A stretch of 64,000 bases of DNA from Symbiodinium natans (taxonomy: Eukaryota > Sar > Dinophyceae > Suessiales > Symbiodiniaceae). The translations under genes were made by a program, and so were the position numbers. The stretch spans positions 62,001 through 126,000 of the forward strand of contig CAJNDS010000098.1 of NCBI GenBank assembly GCA_905221605.1. Reading direction: 5' to 3'. This document shows positions 22,411-33,020 of this stretch, in pieces. The notes under the pieces are model-generated. The model made no database searches. It was not told the origin of the DNA and saw only the letters and a program-made list of their open reading frames with translations. Positions within the stretch are counted from its first letter, which is position 1, and each line of letters starts with the position of its first letter.

Positions 22411-24096
22411 GTTTGGGTTTTAGAGGCTTTAGGGTTTTGGGCTTTAGAGGCTTTAGGGTTTTGGGCTTTAGTGGCTTTAGAATTTCTGGCTTTGTGGGGG
22501 TTTTGTGGAGCGTTTGGGAAGGTTTGGAGGGGTTTGGGTCTGGGGGTTGGAGCTTAGGGTCTTCGTAGGCAATCGAGCCCTCTAACGCCACAGTAGGCTG
22601 CAGAAACCCTAAAAACCATCAGTTCTAGAAACCGTAAGCCAACCCTCAACCAACTGGACTCTCGACCCTAAGGCAGCCATAGAAAGCCCAAACCCCACAC
22701 CCGACAACACACTCGAAACCCCTTGTTTTAGGGTGCTTTTACTTTTTAGGTTGCTGTTTTGGGTTGTTTAGGGTATTTTTTTGAATAAGTTGCTTTTGGT
22801 TTGGAGCTGTTTAAATTTGAAGGGGTTTAGGGCTTGAAAGGTGTTTAGGGCAAAGGTAAGGGTTCAGGGTTTATGGGGTAGGGTGTAGCCCGGATGCACG
22901 AGGGTCTAGGGTTTGAAGGAGTTTGAAAAACCCTAAACCCTAAACCCTAAACCCGAGAGGGGCGGAGGTTTTAGGATTCCGGGCGGTTTGAGGTTTGAGG
23001 GCCTGTTGGGTTTGGAGCGTTTCCAGTCGTGCACCCGATAAGCCTGATTCCAAACAACAGTAATAACACCAAAAACGAAAACCCTAAACCCGAAACCCGA
23101 GGCGCTAAACCCTAAACCCTAAACCCTAAGGCCTAATAATAAAGGGGGGGCTCCTTGACCCAGATGCCGTATGCCAGAAGGAGGCCAGGGACCCTGGCAA
23201 ATCCGACCTGCTTTCGAGGGGAGGGGGGGGGGGGGGGGGCCAAGGGGGGTTTAGGGGGCTCTTTTGGGTTTTTGGGTTTTTGGGTTTGGGGTTTTGAGGG
23301 GGGTTCAGGGGGGGTGGGGGCTTGCGGCTTAGTTTTTGAAACCCGCCTATGGGGTTTAGGGTTTAGGGTTTAGTGCCTTTTCTTGCACCCGCCAAGCTGG
23401 ACGAACCACTCAGAAGTTCTCAGGTTTAGGGTTTAGGGTTTCGGGTTTAGGGTTTAGGGTTTAGGGTTTAGGGTTTAGGGTTTAGGGTTTAGGGCTTCGG
23501 GGTTTGGGGCTTGTGTTTTGCACTCCCGCACACAAAGGTTGAGGGTTGAGGGTTCGATGCTTTGAGGGCGTGAGGGTTTCATGGTTGAGGGAGGGACTCC
23601 GCTCCACCTGATGCCTCAAACTCTCTTCCTCAGGGCTGTGGTCACCCTAAACCCCTTTGAACCCAGGCTGGACTGTGTGACTTGCTGGGAAGGGTGACCC
23701 TAAACCCTAAGCCCCTTTGTAAGCACGGACTGAGGAGGCTGCCGGCAACACCTGAAAGCAGAAACCCTAAGCCCTAAACCCGGAAACCTTGATCCACAAC
23801 CATCACCGGAATCCTCTTACATTGGCTGCAGGCTGGCGGCAGCATCAGTGTGCAGCTGAGAAGGACCTTACTATAGGGGCTTATTCCACTACTTGTGGAG
23901 CTTGGGGTTTAGGGTGTAGGGTTTTGGGCTTTTGGCTTCGGGCTTCTGGAAGGGCATCAGGCTTCGGGGTTTGGGAGTCAAGGCTTGGGGGTTGAAGAGT
24001 TTAGGGGTACTAAGTGTGAGAGGTCTTGTGGGTGCGCCCCCGGGGCAAAATATGTGGGGAAGCTGGGATTGATGTGAGGGGTATGGGGGTTTGGGG

Positions 24097-24296
24097 TTTA
24101 GGCTTTCGGCTTTAGGCTTTAGGCTTTTCGGCTTTAGGCTTTAGGCTTTAGGCTTTAGGCTTTAGGCTTTAGGCTTTAGGCTTTAGGCTTTAGGCTTTAG
24201 GCTTTAGGCTTTAGGCTTTAGGCTTTAGGCTTTAGGGTTTAGGGTTTAGGGTTTAGGGTTTAGGGTTTAGGGTTTAGGGTTTAGGGTTTAGGGTGA
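24097..24296. repeat. TTTAGGC array passing into TTTAGGG array
   Basis: About eighteen TTTAGGC units (a single-base variant of the heptamer) are followed without a break by nine TTTAGGG units. Local expansion of a variant heptamer is the simplest reading. A similar GGGCTTA run lies at about 24640-24716. Confidence 0.97.
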
Positions 24297-25203
24297 AGGT
24301 GCAGCTGCAGGGTTGTGGGAGGTTGTACCCTCAGGGACTCACGGACGGAAATCTTGGGAAGCTTTTGGGGGAGTTGTCCCTAAACCCTAAACCCCAAGCC
24401 CTAGACCCTGGACCCTACACCCTAGACCCTAAACCCTAACCCCCGAAACCCTAAACCCTAAACCCTGAACCCGATATAAACCCTAACCCCAAACCCTAGA
24501 CCCTAAACCCTAGCGAGCGTGTCGGGACTCTTTCCTCTCGCACGCCACCCAAAGGAAAGGATTCCGCCGGAGTCTTTGCCGCACTGCCATCGGTGGTGTG
24601 AGATCTGGTCTGCAGGGCCTAGGGGTTTAGGGTTTAGGGTTTAGGGCTTAGGGCTTGGGGTTTTTGGCTTAGGGCTTAGGGCTTAGGGCTTAGGGCTTAG
24701 GGCTTAGGGCTTAGGGTTTAGGGTTTAGGGTTTAGGGTTTAGGGTTTAGGGTTTTGGGGGGCGCTTCAAGGGTTGAGGGCTAGGAGTTGTAAACCCGAAA
24801 TTAAGCACCTAAACCCTAAACCCTAAACCCTAAACCCTACACCCTAACCCCTAAACCCTAAACCCCAAACCCTACACCCTAAACCCTGAACCCTGAACCC
24901 TGAACCCTACCAGGAAGCTAAGAAAAGCAACTCTGACAGACGCAGCTCTCACTGCTGCGGTGGGCTGAAGGCTCTTGGGGGCCACTCCTTGGGTTGCGAG
25001 CGGCTTTAGTGTTTAGGGTCTAGGGTTGAGGGTTTAGGGTTGAGGGTTTAGGGTTTATGGTTTGGGGTTTAGGGCTTCGGGTTTAGGGCTTAGGGTTTAG
25101 GGTTTAGAGTTTAGGGTTTAGAGTTTTGTGTGCCACTTGCCTCGCAGCCTCATAGGTTGAGGGCCAGGGTTTGAAGATTGGAATGAGGGAATTAGGGGGG
25201 CCT

Positions 25204-25262
25204 AGTGTATGCCCTTTGAGGGATTATATAGGGCACCTCATTCCCTCGTTCCCTTCTTAGAA
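25204..25262. mobile_element. Element of family M5
   Basis: ATGCCCTTTGAGGGATTATATAGGGC is followed by CCTCATTCCCTCGTTCCC. Related copies lie at 48190-48345, 52962-53028 and 59362-59447. Confidence 0.5.
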
Positions 25263-25405
25263 CCCGCCATCAGGCAGGACTGCATGATTGGCACCCCAGC
25301 AATCGGCAACCTGTCCCTGGAACTCTGTGTCCATGACCGTGCCATGACCCGGATCAGCCCGAAAAAGGAAAACTATCAAAAGTCCAAAATGCTGAAGAAA
25401 CCCCT

Positions 25406-25700
25406 TCAATGAAGTGGTGAAAACCCGCAATCTGCAACGTTGACCCTCCCTCTGCTCCGCCCCAGGCTCCATGGGAAGGTTTTGCAGCTCTGGAAACCAC
25501 CTGGGAGCGCGCGTGCAACAAAGCAACACGCCGGCTCTGAGACGCTGTAAGCCCGAACACAAGCCGAATTGACCCCGACGCCTACAAACGTGACCAACCA
25601 GCTCCTTTTGTTCTCCTCTTGAGGGGCTTCATGAGTCCTGCTCCTAGCAGCCCCGAACCAGCCCAGGGCCTCGAGAACACAAGGAGGCTCTCTCTTAGGG
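25406..25700 (-). CDS. Weak candidate exon, minus strand
   Basis: An open frame of about 95 codons ends at a stop at 25406-25408. It includes PQEENKRSWLVTFVGVGVNS and a Cys/Ala-rich stretch. The upstream part of the same open frame runs into an inverted-repeat element, so only the 3' part can be real. No motif is recognised. Confidence 0.3.
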
Positions 25701-25975
25701 TACTTCCATGGTCTCTTAATATGGGCCCTTGACAGGGGACGCCTTCTATGCCCCGTATACCCTGGGCAACCCAAGGGCCCATACTTCAGCACCCCTTAGA
25801 AGAGGTAAGGGACCATATTCAGTCATTACCTTTAGCCTTTTTGAAAAACCCTAAACCCCAAACCCTAAACCCCAAACCCCAAACCCCAAGCCCTAAACCC
25901 TAAACCCTGCCATGTTACGGGCCCATAGAACGACCATATCAAGGGAACACATAAGCTACCCTTAGAAATTCCCCA
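25690..25975. mobile_element. Inverted-repeat DNA related to family M6
   Basis: The words TATGGGCCCTTG, CCAAGGGCCCATA, TAAGGGACCATATT and ACGGGCCCATAG alternate in inverted orientation, with a telomere-like array (25846-25908) between them. The same words form the ends of the element at 45997-46262. Confidence 0.5.
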
Positions 25976-26089
25976 TCCCCGAGGCCCCCAACGCCACCTA
26001 AACCCTAAACCCTAAACCCTAAACCCTAAATCCAGCCTGGAGAAGTTGGAGGGGTTGTAGTCGACGTCGCCTTTGGCCATCCTGAGTCT

Positions 26090-26273
26090 CGTTTAGGCTT
26101 TAGGGTTTAGGGTTTAGGGTTTAGGGTTTAGGGTTTAGGGTTTAGGGTTTAGGGTTTAGGGTTTAGGGTTTAGGGTTTAGGGTTTAGGGTTTAGGGTTTA
26201 GGGTTTCTGGTTTCGGGTTTAGGGGTTTAGGGTTTAGGGTTTAGGGGTTTAGGGTTTAGGGTTTAGGGTTTAG
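26090..26273. repeat. Long TTTAGGG array (about 24 units)
   Basis: A near-perfect array with a few TTTCGGG and GGGGTTTAGGG variants. Confidence 0.97.
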
Positions 26274-26325
26274 CGTGGGGCTTTCGGTTTTTGAAGTTTG
26301 GCCTGGCAGGGCTGTCGCTGGGTGG

Positions 26326-26455
26326 AGGTTCATGGTACTTATGAACCAGTCATAACTGTACTTATAACTGTACTTACAACCATATTCAGGCACTTTAGGG
26401 GCTTCAAAGTGGCTTTTTGGGTACAGTTACAATTTGGCTAATCAGTATCAGCCTC
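26326..26455. mobile_element. Inverted-repeat element (family M1), decayed right end
   Basis: It begins GGAGGTTCATGGTACTTATG, continues with AACTGTACTTATAACTGTAC and ends with GGTACAGTTAC and GGCTAATCAGTATCA. The right terminal repeat is degraded. Fuller copies lie at 30257-30446 and 50709-50856. Confidence 0.75.
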
Positions 26456-27893
26456 TTTAGCAGGACAACTTCAAGCTTCGTACTCTTGGGCCAACGCATT
26501 GGAATCGATCTGTATGCAAGAAGCAAAGCCATGATGCAGGAAGCAAAGACAAATCCATTATCTTCCTAGCATCCGGTCGTTGAGGCCCCGAGACTGAGCC
26601 AACAGAGTTCATTGGTTCAAGGTTAACCCTAAACCCTAAACCCTAAACCCTAAACCCTAAACCATAAACCCCAACCCTAAACCGTAAACCCTGGTTGAGA
26701 TGCGGGTGGGTATATAGTTTGGGTCAGGGCACTGGTGACAGCGCACCACAACGCAGCCAAACCCTCTAGACCCTATACCACTCTTTTTTGAACAAACCCT
26801 TTTTAGCCTGGGACTGCAACACCTTTTTGAAACCGGACTTGATGACTGCCAGCGAAGCCCAAACCTCAAAGCTGTATCTGAGGGCCGCAACACCTGAACC
26901 CCTAAACCCAAACCCTAGCCAAAAAGTTGGGCTGCAGCTTCCTGGGAGAACCGAGAGGCTCCCCGATCATTTGGGATGGTCCGCTCTCTAAATCTCGAAA
27001 AAACTTGAGGTACTCCGCTACTACCCGGCTGCGACATCATGCTGGAGCACCGACCATACCGGGGCCATACTTCCACCCTAAACCCTAAACCCTAAACCCT
27101 AAACCGTAAACCCTAAACCCTAAACCCTAAACCCTAAACCCTAAACCCTAAACCCTAAGCGATGCTAAAACAAGGTCCCGGCGCCCGAAGTCTGAATCTC
27201 CCCCTCCAGCTTCGAAACTTATAGCCCCCCTCCCGACAAGAGTAAGAAACCCACCAGTAGGGCCGACTTAGAAGGCCTCTGAGTTAGGAGGTTTGCGACT
27301 CCAGGGTTTGAGGGTCTAGGGTTGAAGTTTGCAGGCAGCTACACCTGAAGCCTTCGCTGGACGTCAGGCCATGGGGCATGTGCATGATGATGCCATACCT
27401 CAGACTGCTCTTCTGACAGTAGGGCTGAGGCTTGAAGCCTCTCAGGCTTAGGGCTCAGTACTAAGTGCCACAGGCTAGGCCTCCCCGCCATGAACTACAG
27501 AAGCAGGGTTTAGGCTTTAGGGTTTAGGGTTTAGGGTTTAGGGTTTAGGGTTTAGGGTTTAGGGCTTCCGGGGCCCCCCAAGCAGTTCTCAGGCCGCCCG
27601 GGATCCCTGCACTTTCTGCGCTGCGCTCCCGAAACCTCCATGCCCAATAGGCCCCCACCTCCGGGCTTTTACGTCCCTGCACGTCTCGTCATCCTTGCCA
27701 CAAGGTACGAGTGCACACTCGGGCCATCGAGGCACCGCAAGTGGTTGGGGAGTCCCCCCCACGAACTTTTTCGCCACCCTGATACTCCTCCTCGAGTCCT
27801 TGCGTCCCTGACTCTTGAGGCCTTCGAGAGCTGACTGCGTCAACCCGCGTGGTCGCCTGACGGACCAGCCCAAGCCCAGATTTAGGGTTTAGG

Positions 27894-28132
27894 GTTTAGA
27901 TGGGTTTAAATGGGTTTAGATTGGTTTAGATAGGTTTAGATGGATTTAGATGGGCTTAGATGGGTTTAGATGGGTTTAGATTGGTTTAGATGGGTTTAGA
28001 TGATTTAGATGGGCTTAGATGGGCTTAGATGGGTTTAGATGGGTTTAGATGGGTTTAGATGGATTTAGATGGGCTTAGATGGGTTGAAGGTTTAGATGGG
28101 TTTAGATGGGTTAAGGGTTAAGGGTTTAGGGT
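27894..28132. repeat. TTTAGATGGG 10-bp array
   Basis: A 10-bp variant of the telomere-like repeat (heptamer plus ATG) repeats about twenty times between ordinary TTTAGGG units at both ends, so it looks like an internal variant expansion. Confidence 0.95.
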
Positions 28133-29082
28133 TTAGGGCTGAGGGCTGAGGAATCATGGAAAAGGAAGTTGAGGGTCGAACAACTTCCGTCTGCGGCAAC
28201 TTGACACCAAACCAAGTACGAGTACTTCGCACAGCTTCTGGGCAGCTAAAACTGTCAAACCGCAAGCCGTCAAAGTCCCCAAGTCCTAGACCAAAACCTT
28301 GAAACCCCTGAACCCGAAAGCCTCCCTGGATTCAAAGCCTTGGGTTTGGGTTCAGGGCCTAGGTTTAGAGTTTAGGGTTTGGGGTTTAGGGTTTAGGGTT
28401 TAGGGTTTAGGGTTTAGGGTTTAGGGTTTAGGGTTTAGGGTTTAGGGTTTAGGGTTTAGGGTTTAGGGTTTAGGGTTTAGGGCTCTAGAGCAATTGGGTT
28501 AGGGGCCCCTGCTAATCTACTAGCATTCTTCAGCTTGCGCCCAACAAATCCGAAAGCCCGGTTTGGGGCTTAAGGCTTCACGCTACTGCGCTAAGCACGA
28601 ATCTGTGAACCCGTGCTACGCAACCGCCCGAGATGTCAATACGTCCCGAACCCCTTTTGCATCCAGATTTAGATGCCTAATCCCTGAACTCCTGAACCCT
28701 TCTCACATCAAGGCCTCTTGAAGGCCTGACTAAACTCCTTTTCACCAATTTCTCTGCACCAGTAGGTGTCCACAGATCTGGAGATGCCGAAACCACATTT
28801 GGGTAGCAACCACTGCCTCCGCCGCCCCAAACCCTAAACCCTAAACCCTCAGCCCCTCCTCAGCCCAAAAATGCGCCGCAAAACCTCAGCAAACACGGAG
28901 ACCCGAAAACAACCGAATGTGGAAGCCCAACACCGATCAACACCCCTTTTGAACTAAGCCCTGAACCCTAAACCCTTTGCACAGGCTTAAGCCCTTTTTG
29001 AGAGAGGTCTGTCTCAAGGCTTAAACCCTAAACCCAAAACCCTAAACCCTGTGAGGCACAAGGTCTGAAAGTACAAAAAAAG

Positions 29083-29541
29083 TCCGGGGCGCTGGTGTTC
29101 GCTGATCATGGAGGCGCGGGAGGGCGTCATGGACCAGACGGTCTTATCTGCCCAGAAGACGACGAGCCTTTTGCTGCGACCAGGCGCGGGGAGAAGCCTA
29201 GTGGCTACGGGGTTTGAAGGTCACACTCAGGGTAACCCCAAGCCTCGAATCAGAGGACCAACCCTCCGAAACCTCGGAAAGCCATCCCAAGCCATCCCAA
29301 GCCATCCCAAGCCATCCCAAGCCATCCCAAGCCATCCCAAGCCATGCCCAAGCCATGCCCAACCCAAGCCGTCCCAAACCATGCCAAACCATCCAAGCCC
29401 CCGCCATCACTACCCCCCCCCCCCCCCGAGGCGCCTGTCTTGCTTCGGCGAGATTCTTACGGCCCCCGTGGGGGTGATGACGCCCTCGAGCTGCAGCACC
29501 CCTGGACAGTTCGGGACGGAAGCTGCGGGCTCCTTTTGGGG
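29083..29541 (+). CDS. Candidate two-exon gene segment
   Basis: Exon 29083-29211 (43 codons, after AG at 29081-29082) and exon 29431-29541 (37 codons, after a C14-GAG tract) are both in phase 0. They join across a GT-AG intron that holds a 10-bp CCATCCCAAG array. The first exon includes SGALVFADHGGAGG and LICPEDDEPF; the second includes LLRRDSYGPRGGDDALEL. FADHGG faintly recalls the catalytic-His region of C13 (legumain-type) peptidases, but no Cys motif is visible, so this is only a lead. The second exon ends exactly where an M2 element begins. Neither end of the gene is found. Confidence 0.4.
29280..29345. repeat. 10-bp CCATCCCAAG tandem array
   Basis: Six exact units are followed by degenerate ones to about 29400. 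It lies inside the candidate intron 29212-29430. Confidence 0.95.
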
Positions 29542-29646
29542 GTGTACGATTTTAGGGGGTACCGTATTGGGGTCCTTATTAGAAAAAAAACCTACTATTT
29601 GGAGGTCTAGAATAAAAGGGGTCCCCTATTTTCGGAAACCCACAGC
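29542..29646. mobile_element. M2 element occupying an intron-like position
   Basis: It starts GTGTACGATTTTAGGGGG directly after an exon-like frame and ends CTATTTTCGGAAACCCACAG. The element therefore carries GT at its left edge and AG at its right edge. It contains GTATTGGGGTCCTTATTAG and TAAAAGGGGTCCCC. Confidence 0.5.
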
Positions 29647-30256
29647 CTCACGGTGCTTCGGGCTTGGAGTGTGGGGTTCCGTGAAGCCCCGGAGTTCAGG
29701 GCTTCGGGCTGCCTTGAAGACTGTGCCTGTAACTGGACTTAGAACCCAATTTTTACCCTGTTATGGGATACTTGAGGGACGTGTTAATGTGGGTTCTAGC
29801 TACACTTATAAGGGCTTTGTAATGTGGGTTATCGCTACACTTATAGAATGGGTTTTCTAAGTGCCCTGAGCCTCCAAGGCAACCCTATCGCAGCCCAGAG
29901 CACCTCCGTGCTCTTCGCGATAGTTTGGGTTCGCGAAGTAGATGGCCACCAACTTCCGAGGATCCCGCACGAAGCCCTGCTCTGTGTTCCAGCCATACCT
30001 GGTGGGTTCATGGGTTTAGGGTTTAGGGTTTAGGGTTTAGGGCTTAGGGTTTAGGGTTTAGGGTTTAGGGTTTAGGGGTTTAGGGGTTTAGGGTAACCCC
30101 AAAACCCCAAATCCGAAACGATAAGCTCCAAAGCCCGAGATTCCGTGGGGTTCTATCTGCATTCAGGGTTTCGGCCACAGAGACTCTGGGTTCTGGAGCG
30201 CGGCTGACGAACGACCACGAAAACTCTAAACACCTAAGGGTGCAGTTGGGGGGTTT

Positions 30257-30446
30257 ACTTGGAGGTTCATGGCCAATAATAACTGTACTTAGAATTGTAC
30301 TTGTAACCATATCAGGGCACTTAAGGAGCTTCTAAGTGGGTTATAAGTACAGTAGTTATGATTGGTTAATAAGCACCCCCCCCCCCTAAACCCTAAACCC
30401 GAAACCCTGAAACAATTGGAAAATAAGTACCATGAACCTCCAAGTA
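30257..30446. mobile_element. M1 inverted-repeat element containing a telomere-like insertion
   Basis: Terminal repeats ACTTGGAGGTTCATGG and CCATGAACCTCCAAGT are exact inverted complements. Inside the right half, bases 30374-30427 are a C-run plus CCCTAAACCCTAAACCC-type sequence, absent from the copy at 50709-50856. AATAAG stands on both sides of it. Confidence 0.85.
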
Positions 30447-30540
30447 AGACTTGTGTATGCAAGCACTCTCTGCAACAGCAGGCTTCGCACAGGGTTTAGG
30501 GTTCAGGGTCCAGGGCTCAGCTGCAAGGCCCGAAATTCTC

Positions 30541-31220
30541 TACTAGGGTTTAGGGTTTAGGGTTTAGGGTTTAGGGTCTAGGGTTTAGGGTTTAGGGTTT
30601 AGGGTTTCGCGTTTAGCGTCAAGGGTTTAGGGTTTAGGGTTTAGGGTTTAGGGTTTAGGGTTTAGGGTTTAGGGTTTAGGGTTTAGGGTTTGGGGTTTAG
30701 GGTTTAGGGTTTAGGGTTTAAGTTCGATGCCCCTGCTCTTTCCTGCATCAAAACCCATGGGGTCGCGGGTCTTGGAGCTTTGGGGCTTTGGGGCTTTGGG
30801 GCCTTAGGAATTGTGAGTTGGGATCTTCCCCCCTAATACTAACAGTCCTTACTACGGTCCCAAACCTAAACCCTAAACCCTAAACCCTAAACCCTAAACC
30901 CTAAACCCTAAACCCGAAACCCCCAAGTTGTGAGGTTTCGAGGCTCAACGACAGCAGAGCTGCACGTTGCTGACCCGCCGGTCCATGCGAGCTCCTCTCT
31001 GGCTCATCGTTTTCTCTAACCAAAGGATTCAGGTTTAGGGTTTAGGGTTTAGGGTTTAGGGTTTAGGGTTTGGGGTTTAGGGTTTAGGGTTTAGGGTTTA
31101 GGGTTTAGGGTTTAGGGTTTAGGGTTTAGGGTTTAGGGCTTGGGGTTTCGGGTTTAGGGTTTCGGGTTTAGGGTTTCGGGTTTTGGGTTTTGGGTTTGGG
31201 TTTGGGTTTTGGGTTTAGGG
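30541..31220. repeat. Several long telomere-like arrays
   Basis: TTTAGGG arrays at 30541-30722 and 31030-31220, with a CCCTAAA array at about 30864-30920 between them. Together they are the densest heptamer cluster in the window. Confidence 0.95.
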
Positions 31221-31264
31221 TGTTCAGCTGGTCTAGCCAGCTTCAAGCCTTCAATGGTGAAACA

Positions 31265-31480
31265 AAGGCGATACGCCGACACGTCGATCCCTTGCACCCT
31301 CCCCCCGCCCCCCCATACGCTGATATATGCGGACACGCCTTCCAACCCACTTCAATACATCGATACGCCGACAAGCCGATTCCCCCCTTCTTCATTCCCT
31401 CCGTCGGTGTATCGGCGTATCCCCTGGTCGGTGTATCGGCGTCTCGGAGCGGCATATAGGTGTGTCATCGTATCGGCGCC
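31265..31480. repeat. Clustered GATACGCCGACA-type inverted words
   Basis: GATACGCCGACA (31270, 31360) and its complement TGTATCGGCGTATCC/TGTATCGGCGTCTC (31405-31445) recur with variants. The stretch is an imperfect inverted repeat of about 200 bp around CCCCCCTTCTTCATTCCC. Confidence 0.7.
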
Positions 31481-31728
31481 CTCAGCGGTCACACTGGAAC
31501 TTTCGTCAGGTAGATGGCCTCTGTCCGTGTACAGAAAAGTCAACTTTGTGCAGCTTTCGCCAGCCACGGTCCACAATCGCAAAGGCATGCACGAAGCAGG
31601 TATGGTGCCCGCACACTTCAGCCGTGTGAACGTGTGTGAACGGTACCCTCTCCCTCAAACCCTACACCCTTGTGAGAAGGAAGTTGAAACTGAAGCTACC
31701 CGCTTATTTGCAACCCTCAACCCTAAAC

Positions 31729-31874
31729 CCTCGACTCCTTGGCCACAAAGCACAAAAAGCTCGGAAATGCCCTTGGTATTGGAGAGGCCGTTGTCGGTCA
31801 GCTCCCCCAGCGGCTCGGCGAAAGCCACAAGGAGGCTGCGGGTGAAATTCACCACCGTCGGCGCCACGTCATAC
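31729..31874 (-). CDS. Candidate exon, 48 residues (unknown protein)
   Basis: A well-composed minus frame, including TRSLLVAFAEPLGELTDNGL, starts after the acceptor AACATATTATCAG (phase 2) and ends at GTCGAGG|GTTTAGGG (phase 1). The donor is thus the first unit of a telomere-like array. Upstream lies a 9-bp GATTATTAT array bracketed by 16-bp direct repeats. The protein is not recognised. Exon edges are inferred from splice-like sites, and composition supports coding more clearly than in most islands. Confidence 0.6.
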
Positions 31875-31878
31875 CTGA

Positions 31879-32225
31879 TAATATGTTTTATGATTATTCT
31901 GATTAGTCGGATTAGTATGATTATTATGATTATTATGATTATTATGATTATTATGATTATTATGATTATTATGATTATGATTATTATTATTATGATTTTT
32001 ATGATTATTATGATTATTATGATTATTATGATTATGATTATTATGATTATGATTATGATTATTATGATTATTATGATTATTATGATTATTATGATTATTA
32101 TGATTATTATGATTATTATGATTATTATGATTATTATGATTATTATGATTATTATGATTATTATGATTATTATTATTGTTATCTTATCATATGATTATTA
32201 GTATTTTCTATTATTATGTATAATT
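31879..32225. repeat. GATTATTAT 9-bp array bracketed by 16-bp direct repeats
   Basis: The array (mainly 31915-32180) lies between GCCACGTCATACCTGA (31863-31878) and GCCACGTCATGCCTGA (32226-32241). The long plus-strand frame reading Met-Ile-Ile through it is an artefact of the 9-bp period. Confidence 0.95.
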
Positions 32226-32611
32226 GCCACGTCATGCCTGAGGGGATGTTACAGAGCTCATCCTTAGAGTTTGGGGTTGCCACTGGGCTTCTTAGCCTAC
32301 ACACATATGGTAGCATGTGTATATATAGAGGAACCTACACCTGTTTGCGTCCACCTCTTTGCTCTTTACCCACAATACATCTACATACATACGCAGTACA
32401 TGTGTTACTTCATCTGCGAGGCGGCGTTGCAGGTTTGCTTCTCCCTTACCCACAATACATCTACACTTCATCTGCGAGCCGGCGCCACAATAAACAAGAC
32501 GCCTAAACCCTCATTCTTATCATACATGGTGAGTATCAGGGTTTGAGAAACTGGCAGGGAGAACCAAAATGTGTCTGTGCACAAAATAAAGAAAGAAACA
32601 CATGCAAACAC

Positions 32612-32779
32612 CATATGAAGCCCTGAACCAAGCCCAATCCCTTTGGCAGAGCGGCTGATTCACGATGAGCCTCTCTGATTTCTCTTCGGCTGTGCGGCCC
32701 TTGATGCGGTAGCGGAAGCGGTGCTCCCGGTCCTCATGAGGTGTGGGAGCCCAGGGTCCAAAGACCAAACTCCCAGAAC
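32612..32779 (-). CDS. Candidate exon, 55 residues, basic/acidic (unknown protein)
   Basis: On the minus strand, a CCCTAAA array leads into CCTTTCATCCATACAG, a good acceptor, and the exon then starts at 32779 in phase 1. It reads 55 codons, including EHRFRYRIKGRTAEEKSERL, and ends at CATATG|GTGTTTGC, again phase 1. Two other minus frames are partly open but less protein-like. No family is recognised. The exon is a good example of a telomere-like array forming the 3' part of a putative intron. Confidence 0.5.
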
Positions 32780-32941
32780 CTGTATGGATGAAAGGGGTTT
32801 AGGGTTTAGGGTTTAGGGTTTAGGGTTTAAGGTTTAGGGCTACCCTGAGCTCAGAGCCATTTTGCCCCAAGACCCTGTAGTGTCCTAGCCTTGAACCCTA
32901 GACCCCGCAAACCAACCCTTATCCCTAAAACCCCGAAAGCC

Positions 32942-32943
32942 CG

Positions 32944-32977
<34 letters not shown>

Positions 32978-33020
32978 ATCTCTCGCTCGCGCTCTCTCTC
33001 TCTCTCTCTCTCCCTCTCTC
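32942..33020. repeat. (CT)n microsatellite
   Basis: CT-rich tract with a few TGTCTCTATC interruptions. Frames across it (Arg-Glu or Ser-Leu runs) are artefacts. A similar tract lies at 51582-51610. Confidence 0.97.

Noticed and set aside
27589-27873. 95-codon minus-strand frame
   Set aside because: Two other minus frames and one plus frame over the same bases look equally protein-like, so none can be preferred in this GC-rich island.
29108-29860. 250-codon plus-strand frame from ATG at 29108
   Set aside because: It crosses the 10-bp array and an M2 element. A different plus frame gives two phase-matched exon-like segments without repeat translation.
31209-32201. 330-codon plus-strand open frame
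   Set aside because: It is held open by degenerate heptamers and a 9-bp GATTATTAT array that reads Met-Ile-Ile. A better minus-strand exon (31729-31874) lies across it.
32851-32871. Plus-strand stretch resembling the dinoflagellate spliced-leader sequence
   Set aside because: About 16 of 21 positions agree with my memory of the leader, with a shared 10-base core, but one such match is not far from chance in 64 kb. The opposite strand here reads as a possible short exon.
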